Assembly: GCA_038247995.1 (NCBI GenBank)
Contig: JBBRUG010000091.1
Span: 1-18,127, forward strand
DNA from: JBBRUG01 sp038247995
GTDB lineage: Bacteria > Chloroflexota > Chloroflexia > Chloroflexales > Chloroflexaceae
Direction of reading: 5' to 3'
DNA: 18,127 nt
The notes below the pieces were generated by a model. It had not been told where the DNA came from and did not search any database. It saw only the letters and a list, made by a program, of their open reading frames with translations. This document shows, in pieces, positions 6,499-13,345 of this stretch (within the stretch, counting starts at the first letter, position 1; each line of letters opens with the position of its first letter). The translations under genes were made by a program, and so were the position numbers.

Positions 6499-7947
6499 TT
6501 AGATCCATGCTCCCCGCTCCAGCGCTTTCAATGCGCCACGGGCATGCCGAATGTCGGCGCACGACGAGCCCATCGGCAGGAGTTTGCACGGGTTAAGCAG
6601 ACCCGACGGGTCAAAGACGGCGCGCAATTCGGCAAAAGCGGCCAGATCGTCGGGGCTGAAGATCCAGCTCAGATAGTCGCGCTTTTCAATACCGATCCCG
6701 TGTTCGCCGCTGATCGTGCCGCCGACGCTGACACATGCGCGCAGAATCTCTTCGCTGGCGGCGATTGCCCGTTCGCGTGCGCCGGGCTCGCGCAAATCGA
6801 AGAGCAAGAGCGGGTGGAGGTTACCGTCACCGGCATGAAAAATGTTCACGACCTTGATTGCGTGGCGTTCGGCGACCTCTTCGGTGAGGCGCAGTAGTTC
6901 GGGCAGGCGCGAGCGCGGCACCACACCATCTTGAATATGATAGTGCGGCGCAATCCGCCCGCAGGCGGCCAGTGCGCCTTTACGCCCGGCCCAGAGCTTC
7001 GCACGTTGAGCTTCATCGGCGGCGGCGCGCAGTTCGCGGGCGCCGTGTGCACTACAGATCGCCGCAATCCGCTCGGCCTCGACAACCAGATTATCATGCA
7101 GGCCATCGATCTCGATCAGCAGCACTGCGCGCGCATCATCGGGGTAGCCGGCCTGTACCGCTGCTTCAACGGCGGCGATGCCCTCGCCGACAAGCATCTC
7201 CAGCGCAGCGGGAATGATCCCGGCGGCGATGATCGCCGATACCGTAGCCGCCGCCGGCTCTAATTCATCATAGATCGCCAGGAAGGTACGGATCGCCTCC
7301 GGGTCGGGCGTGAGCCGCACGGTAAGCTGCGTAATCACGCCCAGCGTACCTTCGCTCCCAACCATCACGCCAAGCAGATCGTAGCCTGGCGCGTCGGGGG
7401 CATTGCCGCCCAACTCCACCACATTACCGTCGCTCAGCACCACAGTAGCGGCGAGAATATGATTGGTTGTGACGCCATACTTCAGACAGTGCGGCCCACC
7501 GGCGTTGCATGCCGCGTTGCCACCTACCGTGCTGGCGCGCTGACTGCTCGGGTCGGGGGCGAAGTGCAGGCCGTGGGCGGCAACGGCGACGCTCAGATCC
7601 GTGTTGATCACGCCCGGCTGAACGACGGCAGTACGGGCGACGGGATCGACGCTAAGCACCTGATTCAGGCGCGTAAGCGCAACCACGAGGCCACCCTGTT
7701 CAGGCACCGATCCACCGGCCAACCCGGTGCCGGCGCCACGCGCCACTACCGGCAGGCCATACTGCGCCGCCAACCGCACACAGGCCGCCACCTCGGCAGT
7801 GCTGGCGGGTACAACAACAACCTCCGGCACGGCTTGATCCAGGGCCGAGCCGTCGAACTCGTACAGCATCAACTCTTCAGCGCGGCTGAGCACATAGGGC
7901 ACGCCAATCGCCTGGCGCAGGGCGTCGAGCAAAGCAGGTGCGATCAT
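6499..7947 (-). CDS. glcD: Glycolate oxidase subunit GlcD (FAD-linked 2-hydroxy-acid dehydrogenase)
   Basis: The 482-residue flavoprotein has the FAD_binding_4 domain followed by the FAD-oxidase C domain. It would oxidise glycolate or D-lactate-like 2-hydroxy acids, passing electrons to a membrane acceptor. The visible order is PEVVVVPASTAEVAACVRLA near residues 40-59, the FAD loop VARGAGTGLAGGSVP near 68-82, the conserved FAPDPSSQRASTVGGNAACN near 128-147, GSEGTLGVIT near 197-206, the active-site region VVNIFHAGDGNLHPLLL near 365-381, and SGEHGIGIEKRDYL near 416-429. Its length matches E. coli GlcD (499). It starts 5 nt after the stop of the upstream membrane protein gene, so the two are surely co-transcribed, and glcE follows. 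The upstream gap leaves little room for a Shine-Dalgarno, suggesting translational coupling. Confidence 0.94.
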   Translation of the reverse strand: MIAPALLDALRQAIGVPYVLSRAEELMLYEFDGSALDQAVPEVVVVPASTAEVAACVRLAAQYGLPVVARGAGTGLAGGSVPEQGGLVVALTRLNQVLSVDPVARTAVVQPGVINTDLSVAVAAHGLHFAPDPSSQRASTVGGNAACNAGGPHCLKYGVTTNHILAATVVLSDGNVVELGGNAPDAPGYDLLGVMVGSEGTLGVITQLTVRLTPDPEAIRTFLAIYDELEPAAATVSAIIAAGIIPAALEMLVGEGIAAVEAAVQAGYPDDARAVLLIEIDGLHDNLVVEAERIAAICSAHGARELRAAADEAQRAKLWAGRKGALAACGRIAPHYHIQDGVVPRSRLPELLRLTEEVAERHAIKVVNIFHAGDGNLHPLLLFDLREPGARERAIAASEEILRACVSVGGTISGEHGIGIEKRDYLSWIFSPDDLAAFAELRAVFDPSGLLNPCKLLPMGSSCADIRHARGALKALERGAWI

Positions 7948-7952
7948 AGGGG

Positions 7953-8309
7953 TTACTTCGTGCGTACGCGGCGTTTCAAATCGACGGCAGGACGACGGAA
8001 GAGCAGCACATCAAGCGTGCCGCGCGGGTAACTGCGCACAAAGCGCTGAAGTGAATCTGGGTTACGCCGCCAGATCATCGAAAAGAAGAGTGCGATGATC
8101 AGCAACACCAGGATAATCGTCGAATTTAAGCCCTGGCCGGTGTTGAATGCAACGGCGATATAACCAAAAGCGGATAACAACAAGAGCGCCTGAGCAAAGG
8201 GGAAGAGCACAAATTGCTCGCGAGTCTGGAAGTATGCATAGAGAAACGCCGCAGCGTACCAGACCTCAAAGAGGATCACAAAAATAATCAGGAAAGAGAT
8301 AAACGACAT
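7953..8309 (-). CDS. Three-span membrane protein of unknown function, first gene of the glc operon
   Basis: The 118-residue product has three clear hydrophobic helices, about residues 4-27 (FISFLIIFVILFEVWYAAAF region), 36-55 and 63-80, then a basic cytoplasmic-looking tail rich in Arg/Lys (from RRNPDSLQRF to the end). I recognise no family or catalytic motif. The ATG at 8309 has GGAG 6 nt upstream and lies about 31 nt from the predicted start site of a promoter at 8348-8356. Its stop is 5 nt from the glcD start. The tight coupling suggests a role linked to the dehydrogenase, such as a membrane anchor or quinone-side partner, but that is inference from position only. Confidence 0.75.
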   Translation of the reverse strand: MSFISFLIIFVILFEVWYAAAFLYAYFQTREQFVLFPFAQALLLLSAFGYIAVAFNTGQGLNSTIILVLLIIALFFSMIWRRNPDSLQRFVRSYPRGTLDVLLFRRPAVDLKRRVRTK

Positions 8310-8347
8310 AAAACGCTCCGCCGAATCACATAAACTGGGTGTCCCTC

Positions 8348-8356
8348 ATCATAGCA
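8348..8356 (-). promoter_or_regulatory. Extended -10 promoter for the membrane protein-glcD-glcE operon
   Basis: Read on the minus strand this is TGCTATGAT, an extended -10 element (TGN plus TATGAT) in the left arm of a palindrome. The predicted start site is near 8341, about 31 nt before the ATG at 8309. No good -35 hexamer is visible. Confidence 0.5.
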
Positions 8357-8384
8357 TACTCCGCGCCCAGGCGGAGTATGCTAT
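8351..8384. promoter_or_regulatory. Perfect 14-bp palindrome spanning the divergent promoters (candidate operator)
   Basis: Arms ATAGCATACTCCGC (8351-8364) and GCGGAGTATGCTAT (8371-8384) are exact reverse complements around GCCCAG. The palindrome links two outward-facing extended -10 boxes, so it cannot be a terminator of either flanking gene. It could bind a dimeric regulator controlling both directions. No regulator gene is adjacent. Confidence 0.6.
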
Positions 8385-8387
8385 AAT
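8379..8387 (+). promoter_or_regulatory. Extended -10 promoter for the glycosyltransferase operon
   Basis: TGCTATAAT is a consensus extended -10 element (TGN plus TATAAT). The predicted start site is near 8394, giving a leader of about 46 nt before the ATG at 8440. The hexamer 17 bp upstream (CTCCGC) does not look like a -35 box, as is common when the extended -10 is present. Confidence 0.65.
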
Positions 8388-8439
8388 CCCCGCCTGTTGG
8401 GAGGCCGGCGCCGGATGCGCCCGCCAACAAGGAATCTGT

Positions 8440-9234
8440 ATGCAGAAGCAACCGAGTATCACTGCCTTTTTCCCAGCCTGTAACGACGCAGGCACAATCG
8501 GGAGTATGGTGGTGAGCGTAACGGAGACGTTGGAAGAGATCACCGATGATTTTGAGGTGATCGTCGTTGAAAATGGCAGCACCGATTATACCGTCCAGGT
8601 GCTCGAATCACTCGCTGAGCGGTACGAGCGGCTGCGCGTCTATACTCATCGCGAGGTGCTTGGTTATGGCGGTGCGCTGCGGGTTGGTTTCGCCAGCGCC
8701 ACCAAAGATCTGATCTTCTATACTGATGGTGACGCGCAGTACGACCCGCGCGAACTCAAAACGCTTCTGCCCGCGCTCCGCGACGATATTGACATTGTGA
8801 ACGGCTGGAAGATCGGCCGCGGCGACCCGTTTCATCGCGTGGTGATCGGACGGTTGTACCACCATATTGTAAAGTTGCTCTTCGGCTTCAAGTTGCGCGA
8901 CGTTGACTGCGACTTCCGGCTGATCCGGCGCGAAGTGTTCGATGTGATCGAGCTTGAGTCGGACAGCGGCACGATTTGCCTCGAACTAGTCAAGAAGCTG
9001 CAAGATGCTGGGTTCCAGTTTGCCGAAGTGCCGGTACATCATTACCACCGCACCTACGGGCAGAGCCAATTTTTCAACTTCCCCCGGCTCTGGCGCACCG
9101 GTGTGCAACTGATTGGCCTCTGGTGGAAACTCGTTGTGCGCCGCGAGCACATCCGCCGCATCGCACGCCGCCGAGCGGCAAAACAGGAGTCAGCAGACCA
9201 GAAGCAAGGGGCCGGAGCGAAGATCAAGGCCTGA
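8440..9234 (+). CDS. Glycosyltransferase family 2 (polyprenyl-phosphate sugar transferase-like)
   Basis: The 264-residue product is a GT-A fold family 2 enzyme transferring a sugar from a nucleotide donor. Visible motifs are the N-terminal strand ITAFFPACNDAGTI at residues 7-20, VIVVENGSTDYT near 40-51, GYGGALRVGF near 75-84, and the metal-binding DGDAQYDP at 96-103. VDCDFRLIRREV follows at 155-166, the position of the acceptor-site aspartates in dolichol-phosphate-mannose-synthase-like proteins. The C-terminal ~30 residues are Arg/Lys/Gln-rich, with no obvious transmembrane pair, so it probably works at the membrane surface. AAGGA lies 6 nt before the ATG. It is first in a unit with an epimerase 32 bp downstream and a methyltransferase, which suggests synthesis of a modified surface or lipid-linked glycan. 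The actual sugar and acceptor are unknown. Confidence 0.88.
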   Translation: MQKQPSITAFFPACNDAGTIGSMVVSVTETLEEITDDFEVIVVENGSTDYTVQVLESLAERYERLRVYTHREVLGYGGALRVGFASATKDLIFYTDGDAQYDPRELKTLLPALRDDIDIVNGWKIGRGDPFHRVVIGRLYHHIVKLLFGFKLRDVDCDFRLIRREVFDVIELESDSGTICLELVKKLQDAGFQFAEVPVHHYHRTYGQSQFFNFPRLWRTGVQLIGLWWKLVVRREHIRRIARRRAAKQESADQKQGAGAKIKA

Positions 9235-9266
9235 CTTCTGAATTCGCAAGCAACGAGGCTCGGGTA

Positions 9267-10265
9267 ATGAGCGAACTTTACGCAAACGCATTCACCGATC
9301 GGCGGGTGTTGATCACCGGCGGAGCCGGATTTATCGGCGCGAACCTGGCCTTGCGCCTGGTTGAACTCGGCGCCCAGATTACAATCGTCGATTCACTTGT
9401 GCCTGAATATGGCGGCACACTGCATAATCTCACCGCGATCAAAGAGCAGGTACGCATCAACATCGCCGATGTGCGCGATGCGCACAGTATGAACTATCTG
9501 GTACAGGGCCAGGACTACTTATTCAACCTGGCCGGACAGAACTCGCACCTCGACTCGATGCGCGACCCGTTTACCGACTTGGAGATCAACTGCCGCTCGC
9601 AGCTCTCGATCCTTGAGTCGTGCCGCCGGCACAACCAGCAGATCAAAATCATCTATGCCTCTACGCGCCAAATCTATGGCAAGCCCGACTACTTACCCGT
9701 CGATGAGCGCCACATTTTGCGCCCAGTCGATGTCAACGGCATCAATAAGATGGCCGGTGAGTGGTATCACATTCTCTACAATAACGTACACGGCATTCGC
9801 GCCTGCGCCCTGCGGCTGACGAACACCTACGGCCCACGCATGCGCGTGAAGGACGCCCGGCAGACATTTCTCGGCATCTGGATCAAGCGCGTGATCGACG
9901 GCGAGCCAATTCAAGTCTGGGGCGACGGTTTACAGATCCGCGACTTTACCTATGTTGATGACTGCGTCGAGGCGCTACTGCTTGCGGCGATCACGCCCGG
10001 CGCCGACGGCCAGATCTTCAACCTGGGCAGCGACGAAACGATCAACCTGCGCGATCTTGCGGCGCTGGTAGTTGCGTGCGCCGGTGAGGGCACCTACGAG
10101 ATCATCCCCTTCCCGCCCGATCGCAAGCCGATCGACATCGGCGACTATTACGGCGACTACCGGCTGATCCAGGGGCGGCTCGGCTGGCGTCCACGCATCG
10201 GCCTGCGCGAGGGGTTACAGCGCACAATGGAGTTCTATCGCGCCAACCGCGATTACTACTGGTAG
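9267..10265 (+). CDS. NAD-dependent epimerase/dehydratase (extended SDR) with Asn at the catalytic Tyr position
   Basis: The 332-residue product is an extended short-chain dehydrogenase of the nucleotide-sugar epimerase/dehydratase group. The NAD-binding GGAGFIG motif is at residues 18-24, followed by VDSL at 41-44, NIADVRD near 65-71, NLAGQNSHLDS near 87-97, and IIYASTRQIYG with the catalytic Ser/Thr at 132-133. LRLTNTYGPR and GDGLQIRDFTYVDD follow in the sugar-binding half. The usual YxxxK reads N157-G-I-N-K161, so the catalytic tyrosine is replaced by asparagine while the lysine remains. I start at 9267 because GAGG lies 8 nt upstream; the longer in-frame reading from 8976 overlaps the glycosyltransferase and lacks family sequence. 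The stop is directly followed by the ATG of the methyltransferase. The substrate is not identifiable. Confidence 0.88.
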   Translation: MSELYANAFTDRRVLITGGAGFIGANLALRLVELGAQITIVDSLVPEYGGTLHNLTAIKEQVRINIADVRDAHSMNYLVQGQDYLFNLAGQNSHLDSMRDPFTDLEINCRSQLSILESCRRHNQQIKIIYASTRQIYGKPDYLPVDERHILRPVDVNGINKMAGEWYHILYNNVHGIRACALRLTNTYGPRMRVKDARQTFLGIWIKRVIDGEPIQVWGDGLQIRDFTYVDDCVEALLLAAITPGADGQIFNLGSDETINLRDLAALVVACAGEGTYEIIPFPPDRKPIDIGDYYGDYRLIQGRLGWRPRIGLREGLQRTMEFYRANRDYYW

Positions 10266-10934
10266 ATGCTCGACGAACACCATGCCGATCTGTTGCACAT
10301 CGCGCTGACGGAATTCAGCCCACCCAACGCAACCAGTGCGCTCGACCTCGGCTGTGGCGCCGGCCGCAAGACAGGGTGGATGCAAGGATCTCGGATTCAG
10401 GATTCAGGATTCAGGATTCAGGATACCGGTAAACGTACGCTGATTGGCATCGACACGAATCACCGGGCGCTTGCTGCGGCCCATGCCGCACATCCCAATG
10501 GGATCTGGATTTGCGGCGATGCGCACACCTTACCCCTGACAACGGCTAGCATCGATCTGATCTGGTGTATCGCACTGCTCGGTTTACTCGCCGACCCGGC
10601 TGCGGCACTGCGTGAAGTATGGCGCGTGCTGCGCCCCGGCGGCAGCTTTGTGCTGGCTCAGGCCACTCAGCGCTGGGTACGGCTGCGCGATACTCTAGCC
10701 GCGACCACGGCCCGGCCCATGGCTCTGCCGCCTGCCGACGATCTCGGCAATGATAGCGCGGAACTGCTGCAGGCCGCAGGTTTCACAGACTTACGTCTGC
10801 GGGCCTACCTGCTTGAACCGCCCGACCTCAGCGCTGCCGCCGCTCAAGCGCCGCTGCTTGATCGCGGCCACCTCGACCCGACGGCCGAACCCGAAGCGCT
10901 GCCGGTGCTGATCCTGGCCGGCGGCAGGAAGTAG
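10266..10934 (+). CDS. Class I SAM-dependent methyltransferase with a repeat-derived insertion
   Basis: The 222-residue product has the Methyltransf_11-type Rossmann fold. Motif I is LDLGCGAGR near residues 25-33, the acidic end of strand 2 is IGID near 60-63, CGDAHTLPL follows near 82-90, the motif II region is SIDLIWCIALL, and REVWRVLRPGGSFVLAQ closes the core. Between motif I and strand 2 there is an insertion of roughly 12-14 residues (SRIQDSGFRIQD) encoded by a GGATTCA heptamer array, where related enzymes have only about a dozen residues in all. This should lengthen a loop near the cofactor site, so activity may be affected. The ATG directly abuts the epimerase stop (TAGATG), implying coupled translation. 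It likely methylates a sugar or lipid made by the two upstream gene products, but the substrate is unknown. Confidence 0.85.
   Translation: MLDEHHADLLHIALTEFSPPNATSALDLGCGAGRKTGWMQGSRIQDSGFRIQDTGKRTLIGIDTNHRALAAAHAAHPNGIWICGDAHTLPLTTASIDLIWCIALLGLLADPAAALREVWRVLRPGGSFVLAQATQRWVRLRDTLAATTARPMALPPADDLGNDSAELLQAAGFTDLRLRAYLLEPPDLSAAAAQAPLLDRGHLDPTAEPEALPVLILAGGRK
10393..10424 (+). repeat. GGATTCA heptamer array inside the methyltransferase gene
   Basis: Four exact GGATTCA heptamers start at 10393, 10400, 10407 and 10414, then a partial GGAT at 10421. The array is in frame with the surrounding gene and encodes an Ile-Gln-Asp-Ser-Gly-Phe-Arg pattern. It is the same kind of short array as those in the spacers on the left, but inside a coding sequence. 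Confidence 0.92.
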
Positions 10935-11032
10935 CCAGGGCGGCATACCTTTGCCCCCCATGCTCCTGAAAAATGAATTGACGGACAGGGTATACTACGG
11001 ACACACCGTTGTGAACAGTGCAGGAGGCGATG

Positions 11033-11515
11033 ATGTCATTACGCGGCGGCGCGGGGCCGGATCACGAAATTCCAATCGTCTGGTTTGAGAACCAGAACTA
11101 CGATATTGGCGCGCGGGTTAGTATTATCGATGCGGCGGCTCAGGAAGTTGCCGGGGCGAAGGCGGGCAATGTAGTCGGCTACGATGCAAGCGGGCCGCGC
11201 CCAGGTGAACCATTCATCCGTGTGCTTGTGCAGCCCGACAGCCCGATCCCCAGCATCGTTGCGCTATCGCCGAACTCGCTGCGCCCGGAAGAGATTCCGG
11301 ATCGCTTGGGCCTGGCGCGCTCGATCTTCACCGGCCTGGAACAGAATCTGTCTCCGGCCAACTTCGGTCAACTCCTGACATGGCTGCGCAGCGACGCCTG
11401 CCAGAACGTCTGCACCAATTCGGCCACGCGCCGCCAGCGCATCCGACTGGGCAGCTTGACACTTCCCGGCCTGGTCCTGCCCGAATTGGCCGAACTGGCC
11501 ATCGAACGCAAATAA
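11033..11515 (+). CDS. Unrecognised 160-residue protein upstream of rny
   Basis: I do not recognise this family. The predicted product is soluble, with no signal peptide or membrane segment. The N-terminal half begins MSLRGGAGPDHEIPIVWFEN and has alternating hydrophobic stretches (ARVSIIDAAAQEV, FIRVLVQP) that suggest a small beta domain. The C-terminal half contains LRPEEIPDRLGLARSIF, two cysteines near each other (DACQNVC) and a basic TRRQRIRLG followed by a leucine-rich end. I chose the ATG at 11033 because AGGAGG (11022-11027) stands 5 nt before it; an ATG at 11030 and a GTG at 11018 are also in frame. It lies about 100 bp after the methyltransferase and is separated from rny by rny's own promoter. 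Confidence 0.68.
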   Translation: MSLRGGAGPDHEIPIVWFENQNYDIGARVSIIDAAAQEVAGAKAGNVVGYDASGPRPGEPFIRVLVQPDSPIPSIVALSPNSLRPEEIPDRLGLARSIFTGLEQNLSPANFGQLLTWLRSDACQNVCTNSATRRQRIRLGSLTLPGLVLPELAELAIERK

Positions 11516-11536
11516 ATGCGTTGTCCAGAATTATTC

Positions 11537-11565
11537 TTGACAGTACCCCTTTTGATCAGTATTAT
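11537..11565 (+). promoter_or_regulatory. Sigma-70-type promoter for rny
   Basis: TTGACA at 11537-11542 and TATTAT at 11560-11565 are separated by exactly 17 bp, a near-consensus housekeeping promoter. The predicted start is near 11572, leaving a leader of about 100 nt before the GTG start of rny. It begins only 21 bp after the stop of the preceding gene. Confidence 0.75.
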
Positions 11566-11674
11566 ACGCATATTAACGAGCTATGAGTTCATACTGGCTC
11601 TTTTCAGCACATCGGGGCCGAGCGCACGCTTGACTCCGCTTGATGCACTTTAACATTCTGTATAGGAGGCCACC

Positions 11675-13207
11675 GTGACCGACCTAATCTGGGTCGTGCT
11701 GTCCCTATTCGGGGGGCTGGTAGGAGGCGCTGGGCTAGGCGTGTTGTGGGTCAATAATGGCGCCAACTCGCTTGCACAGCGCAAATCGGCTGAAGCCCGC
11801 CTGCTGATTGAGGAAGCGCGATCCCAGCAAAAAGAGATCCTGCTTCAAGCCAAAGACGATGCACTACGTATTCGCAATGATGCCGAGGCAGAGCTCCGCG
11901 AGTCCCGTCAGGGCTTGCAAAAGCAGGAAGAGCGTCTGCAACGGAAGGAGGAAAATCTCGACCGCAAAATCGAGGGCCTTGAGCGCCGTGAGCGGCAAGC
12001 CCAGAACCGCGAACGGCAGATCGAGCTATTGCATCAGGAGGCGGATCAACTCAAGAATCAGCAGACGACAGAGTTGGAACGCATCTCGCAACTGAGCCGC
12101 GATGAGGCCCGCGAGATCATCCTCGCCCAGGTCGAGCGTGAAGCCCGCGACGATGCGGCACGCCGGATCCGTGAGGTTGAACAACAAACCCGTGAAGAGG
12201 CCGACAAAACGGCCAAGAAGATCATTAGCCTGGCGATTCAACGCTGCGCCTCCGATTATGTGGCGGAACTGACTGTTACGACAGTCAATTTACCCAGTGA
12301 AGAACTCAAAGGCCGGATTATCGGTCGGGAAGGGCGCAATATTCGCGCCTTTGAACAGATCACCGGCGTTGATATAATTGTCGACGATACCCCCGAAGCA
12401 GTGACCCTTTCGTGCCACGATCCGGTACGCCGTGAGGTGGCGCGGGTCTCGTTGATGAAATTGCTCAAAGATGGCCGTATTCACCCATCGCGCATTGAAG
12501 AGATTGTTCAGAAGACGCAAGTTGAGATTGAACATGTAATGCGCGAAGAGGGCGAGCGGGTGGCTTATGAAGCGAATGTCCAGGGGCTCCATCCGGATCT
12601 GATCAAACTCCTGGGCCGCTTAAAGTACCGCACGAGCTATGGCCAGAATGTGCTGCACCACTCGCTCGAGAGTGCCCTCCTTGCAGCGCATATGGCCGCC
12701 GAAATTGGCGCCAATATTAACGTGGCGAAAACCGCCGCCTTGCTCCACGATATCGGCAAGGCGGTTGACCACGAAGTTCAGGGGCCGCACGCCCTGATCG
12801 GCGCCGATATCGCTCGCCGCCTTGGCCGATCGCCGGCGATTGTGCACGCGATTGGCGCCCACCACCACGACGAAGAACCGCAGACTGTCGAGGCGTTCCT
12901 GGTGATCGCCGCCGATGCGATCTCCGGTGCGCGTCCCGGCGCACGCCGCGAGACGCTTGATCTGTATATTAAGCGCCTGGAAGCGCTTGAAACGGTTGCC
13001 ACATCGTTCACCGGCGTGCAACGCGCATTTGCGGTGCAAGCCGGGCGCGAAGTGCGGATTATGGTTCAACCGGATCAGATCGACGACCTCGCCAGTATTC
13101 ATCTGGCCCGCGACGTAGCAAAGAAGATCGAGGAGAGTTTGCAGTATCCCGGCCAGATCAAGGTTACGATCATTCGTGAAACCCGGGCCGTGGATTTTGC
13201 GCGCTGA
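11675..13207 (+). CDS. rny: Ribonuclease Y
   Basis: RNase Y is a membrane-anchored endoribonuclease that starts mRNA decay. The 510-residue product shows the whole family layout: an N-terminal transmembrane helix (residues 4-26), a long charged coiled coil (about 33-195, rich in Glu, Arg, Gln), a KH RNA-binding domain with GRIIGREGRNI at 213-223, and an HD domain with the metal-binding H358-D359 in AALLHDIGKAVDHE. A second His cluster, IGAHHHDEE, lies at 393-401. The C-terminal VAKKIEESLQYPGQIKVTIIRE ends about where family members do. The start is GTG with AGGAGG 5 nt upstream. It has its own promoter and is followed by spoVS, an order that recalls the Bacillus rny-ymdB-spoVS region without ymdB. 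Confidence 0.97.
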   Translation: MTDLIWVVLSLFGGLVGGAGLGVLWVNNGANSLAQRKSAEARLLIEEARSQQKEILLQAKDDALRIRNDAEAELRESRQGLQKQEERLQRKEENLDRKIEGLERRERQAQNRERQIELLHQEADQLKNQQTTELERISQLSRDEAREIILAQVEREARDDAARRIREVEQQTREEADKTAKKIISLAIQRCASDYVAELTVTTVNLPSEELKGRIIGREGRNIRAFEQITGVDIIVDDTPEAVTLSCHDPVRREVARVSLMKLLKDGRIHPSRIEEIVQKTQVEIEHVMREEGERVAYEANVQGLHPDLIKLLGRLKYRTSYGQNVLHHSLESALLAAHMAAEIGANINVAKTAALLHDIGKAVDHEVQGPHALIGADIARRLGRSPAIVHAIGAHHHDEEPQTVEAFLVIAADAISGARPGARRETLDLYIKRLEALETVATSFTGVQRAFAVQAGREVRIMVQPDQIDDLASIHLARDVAKKIEESLQYPGQIKVTIIRETRAVDFAR

Positions 13208-13213
13208 CATGGC

Positions 13214-13251
13214 TTACCTGGTGTGTTTAATCAACTGAATACACCAGGTAA
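13214..13251. terminator. Perfect 11-bp inverted repeat after rny (possible terminator)
   Basis: TTACCTGGTGT (13214-13224) and ACACCAGGTAA (13241-13251) pair perfectly across a 16-nt loop, 7 nt after the rny stop. No T-run follows directly, so it may be a 3' end stabiliser or a weak terminator rather than a classical intrinsic one. Confidence 0.5.
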
Positions 13252-13280
13252 ACCGCCTTTACTTCAGCCCCTACAGACTG

Positions 13281-13289
13281 TGGTACAAT
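13281..13289 (+). promoter_or_regulatory. Candidate extended -10 promoter for spoVS
   Basis: TGGTACAAT fits an extended -10 (TGN plus TACAAT). The predicted start near 13296 gives a leader of about 50 nt to the first spoVS start. The -35 region is poor. Confidence 0.4.
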
Positions 13290-13345
13290 TCGTGGGCGAA
13301 CCTCGCATTCCAGTGTGCAATCAATATAAGGAGGGCTGCGCTAGG

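Noticed and set aside
8976..9266. Upstream extension of the epimerase frame
   Set aside because: It overlaps the glycosyltransferase gene, and the Rossmann motif fits a start at 9267 with a good Shine-Dalgarno.
10978..10996. TTGACG and TATACT upstream of the 11033 gene as a promoter
   Set aside because: The two hexamers are only 7 bp apart, too close for a sigma-70 pair; the TATACT alone may be a -10 box but has no -35.
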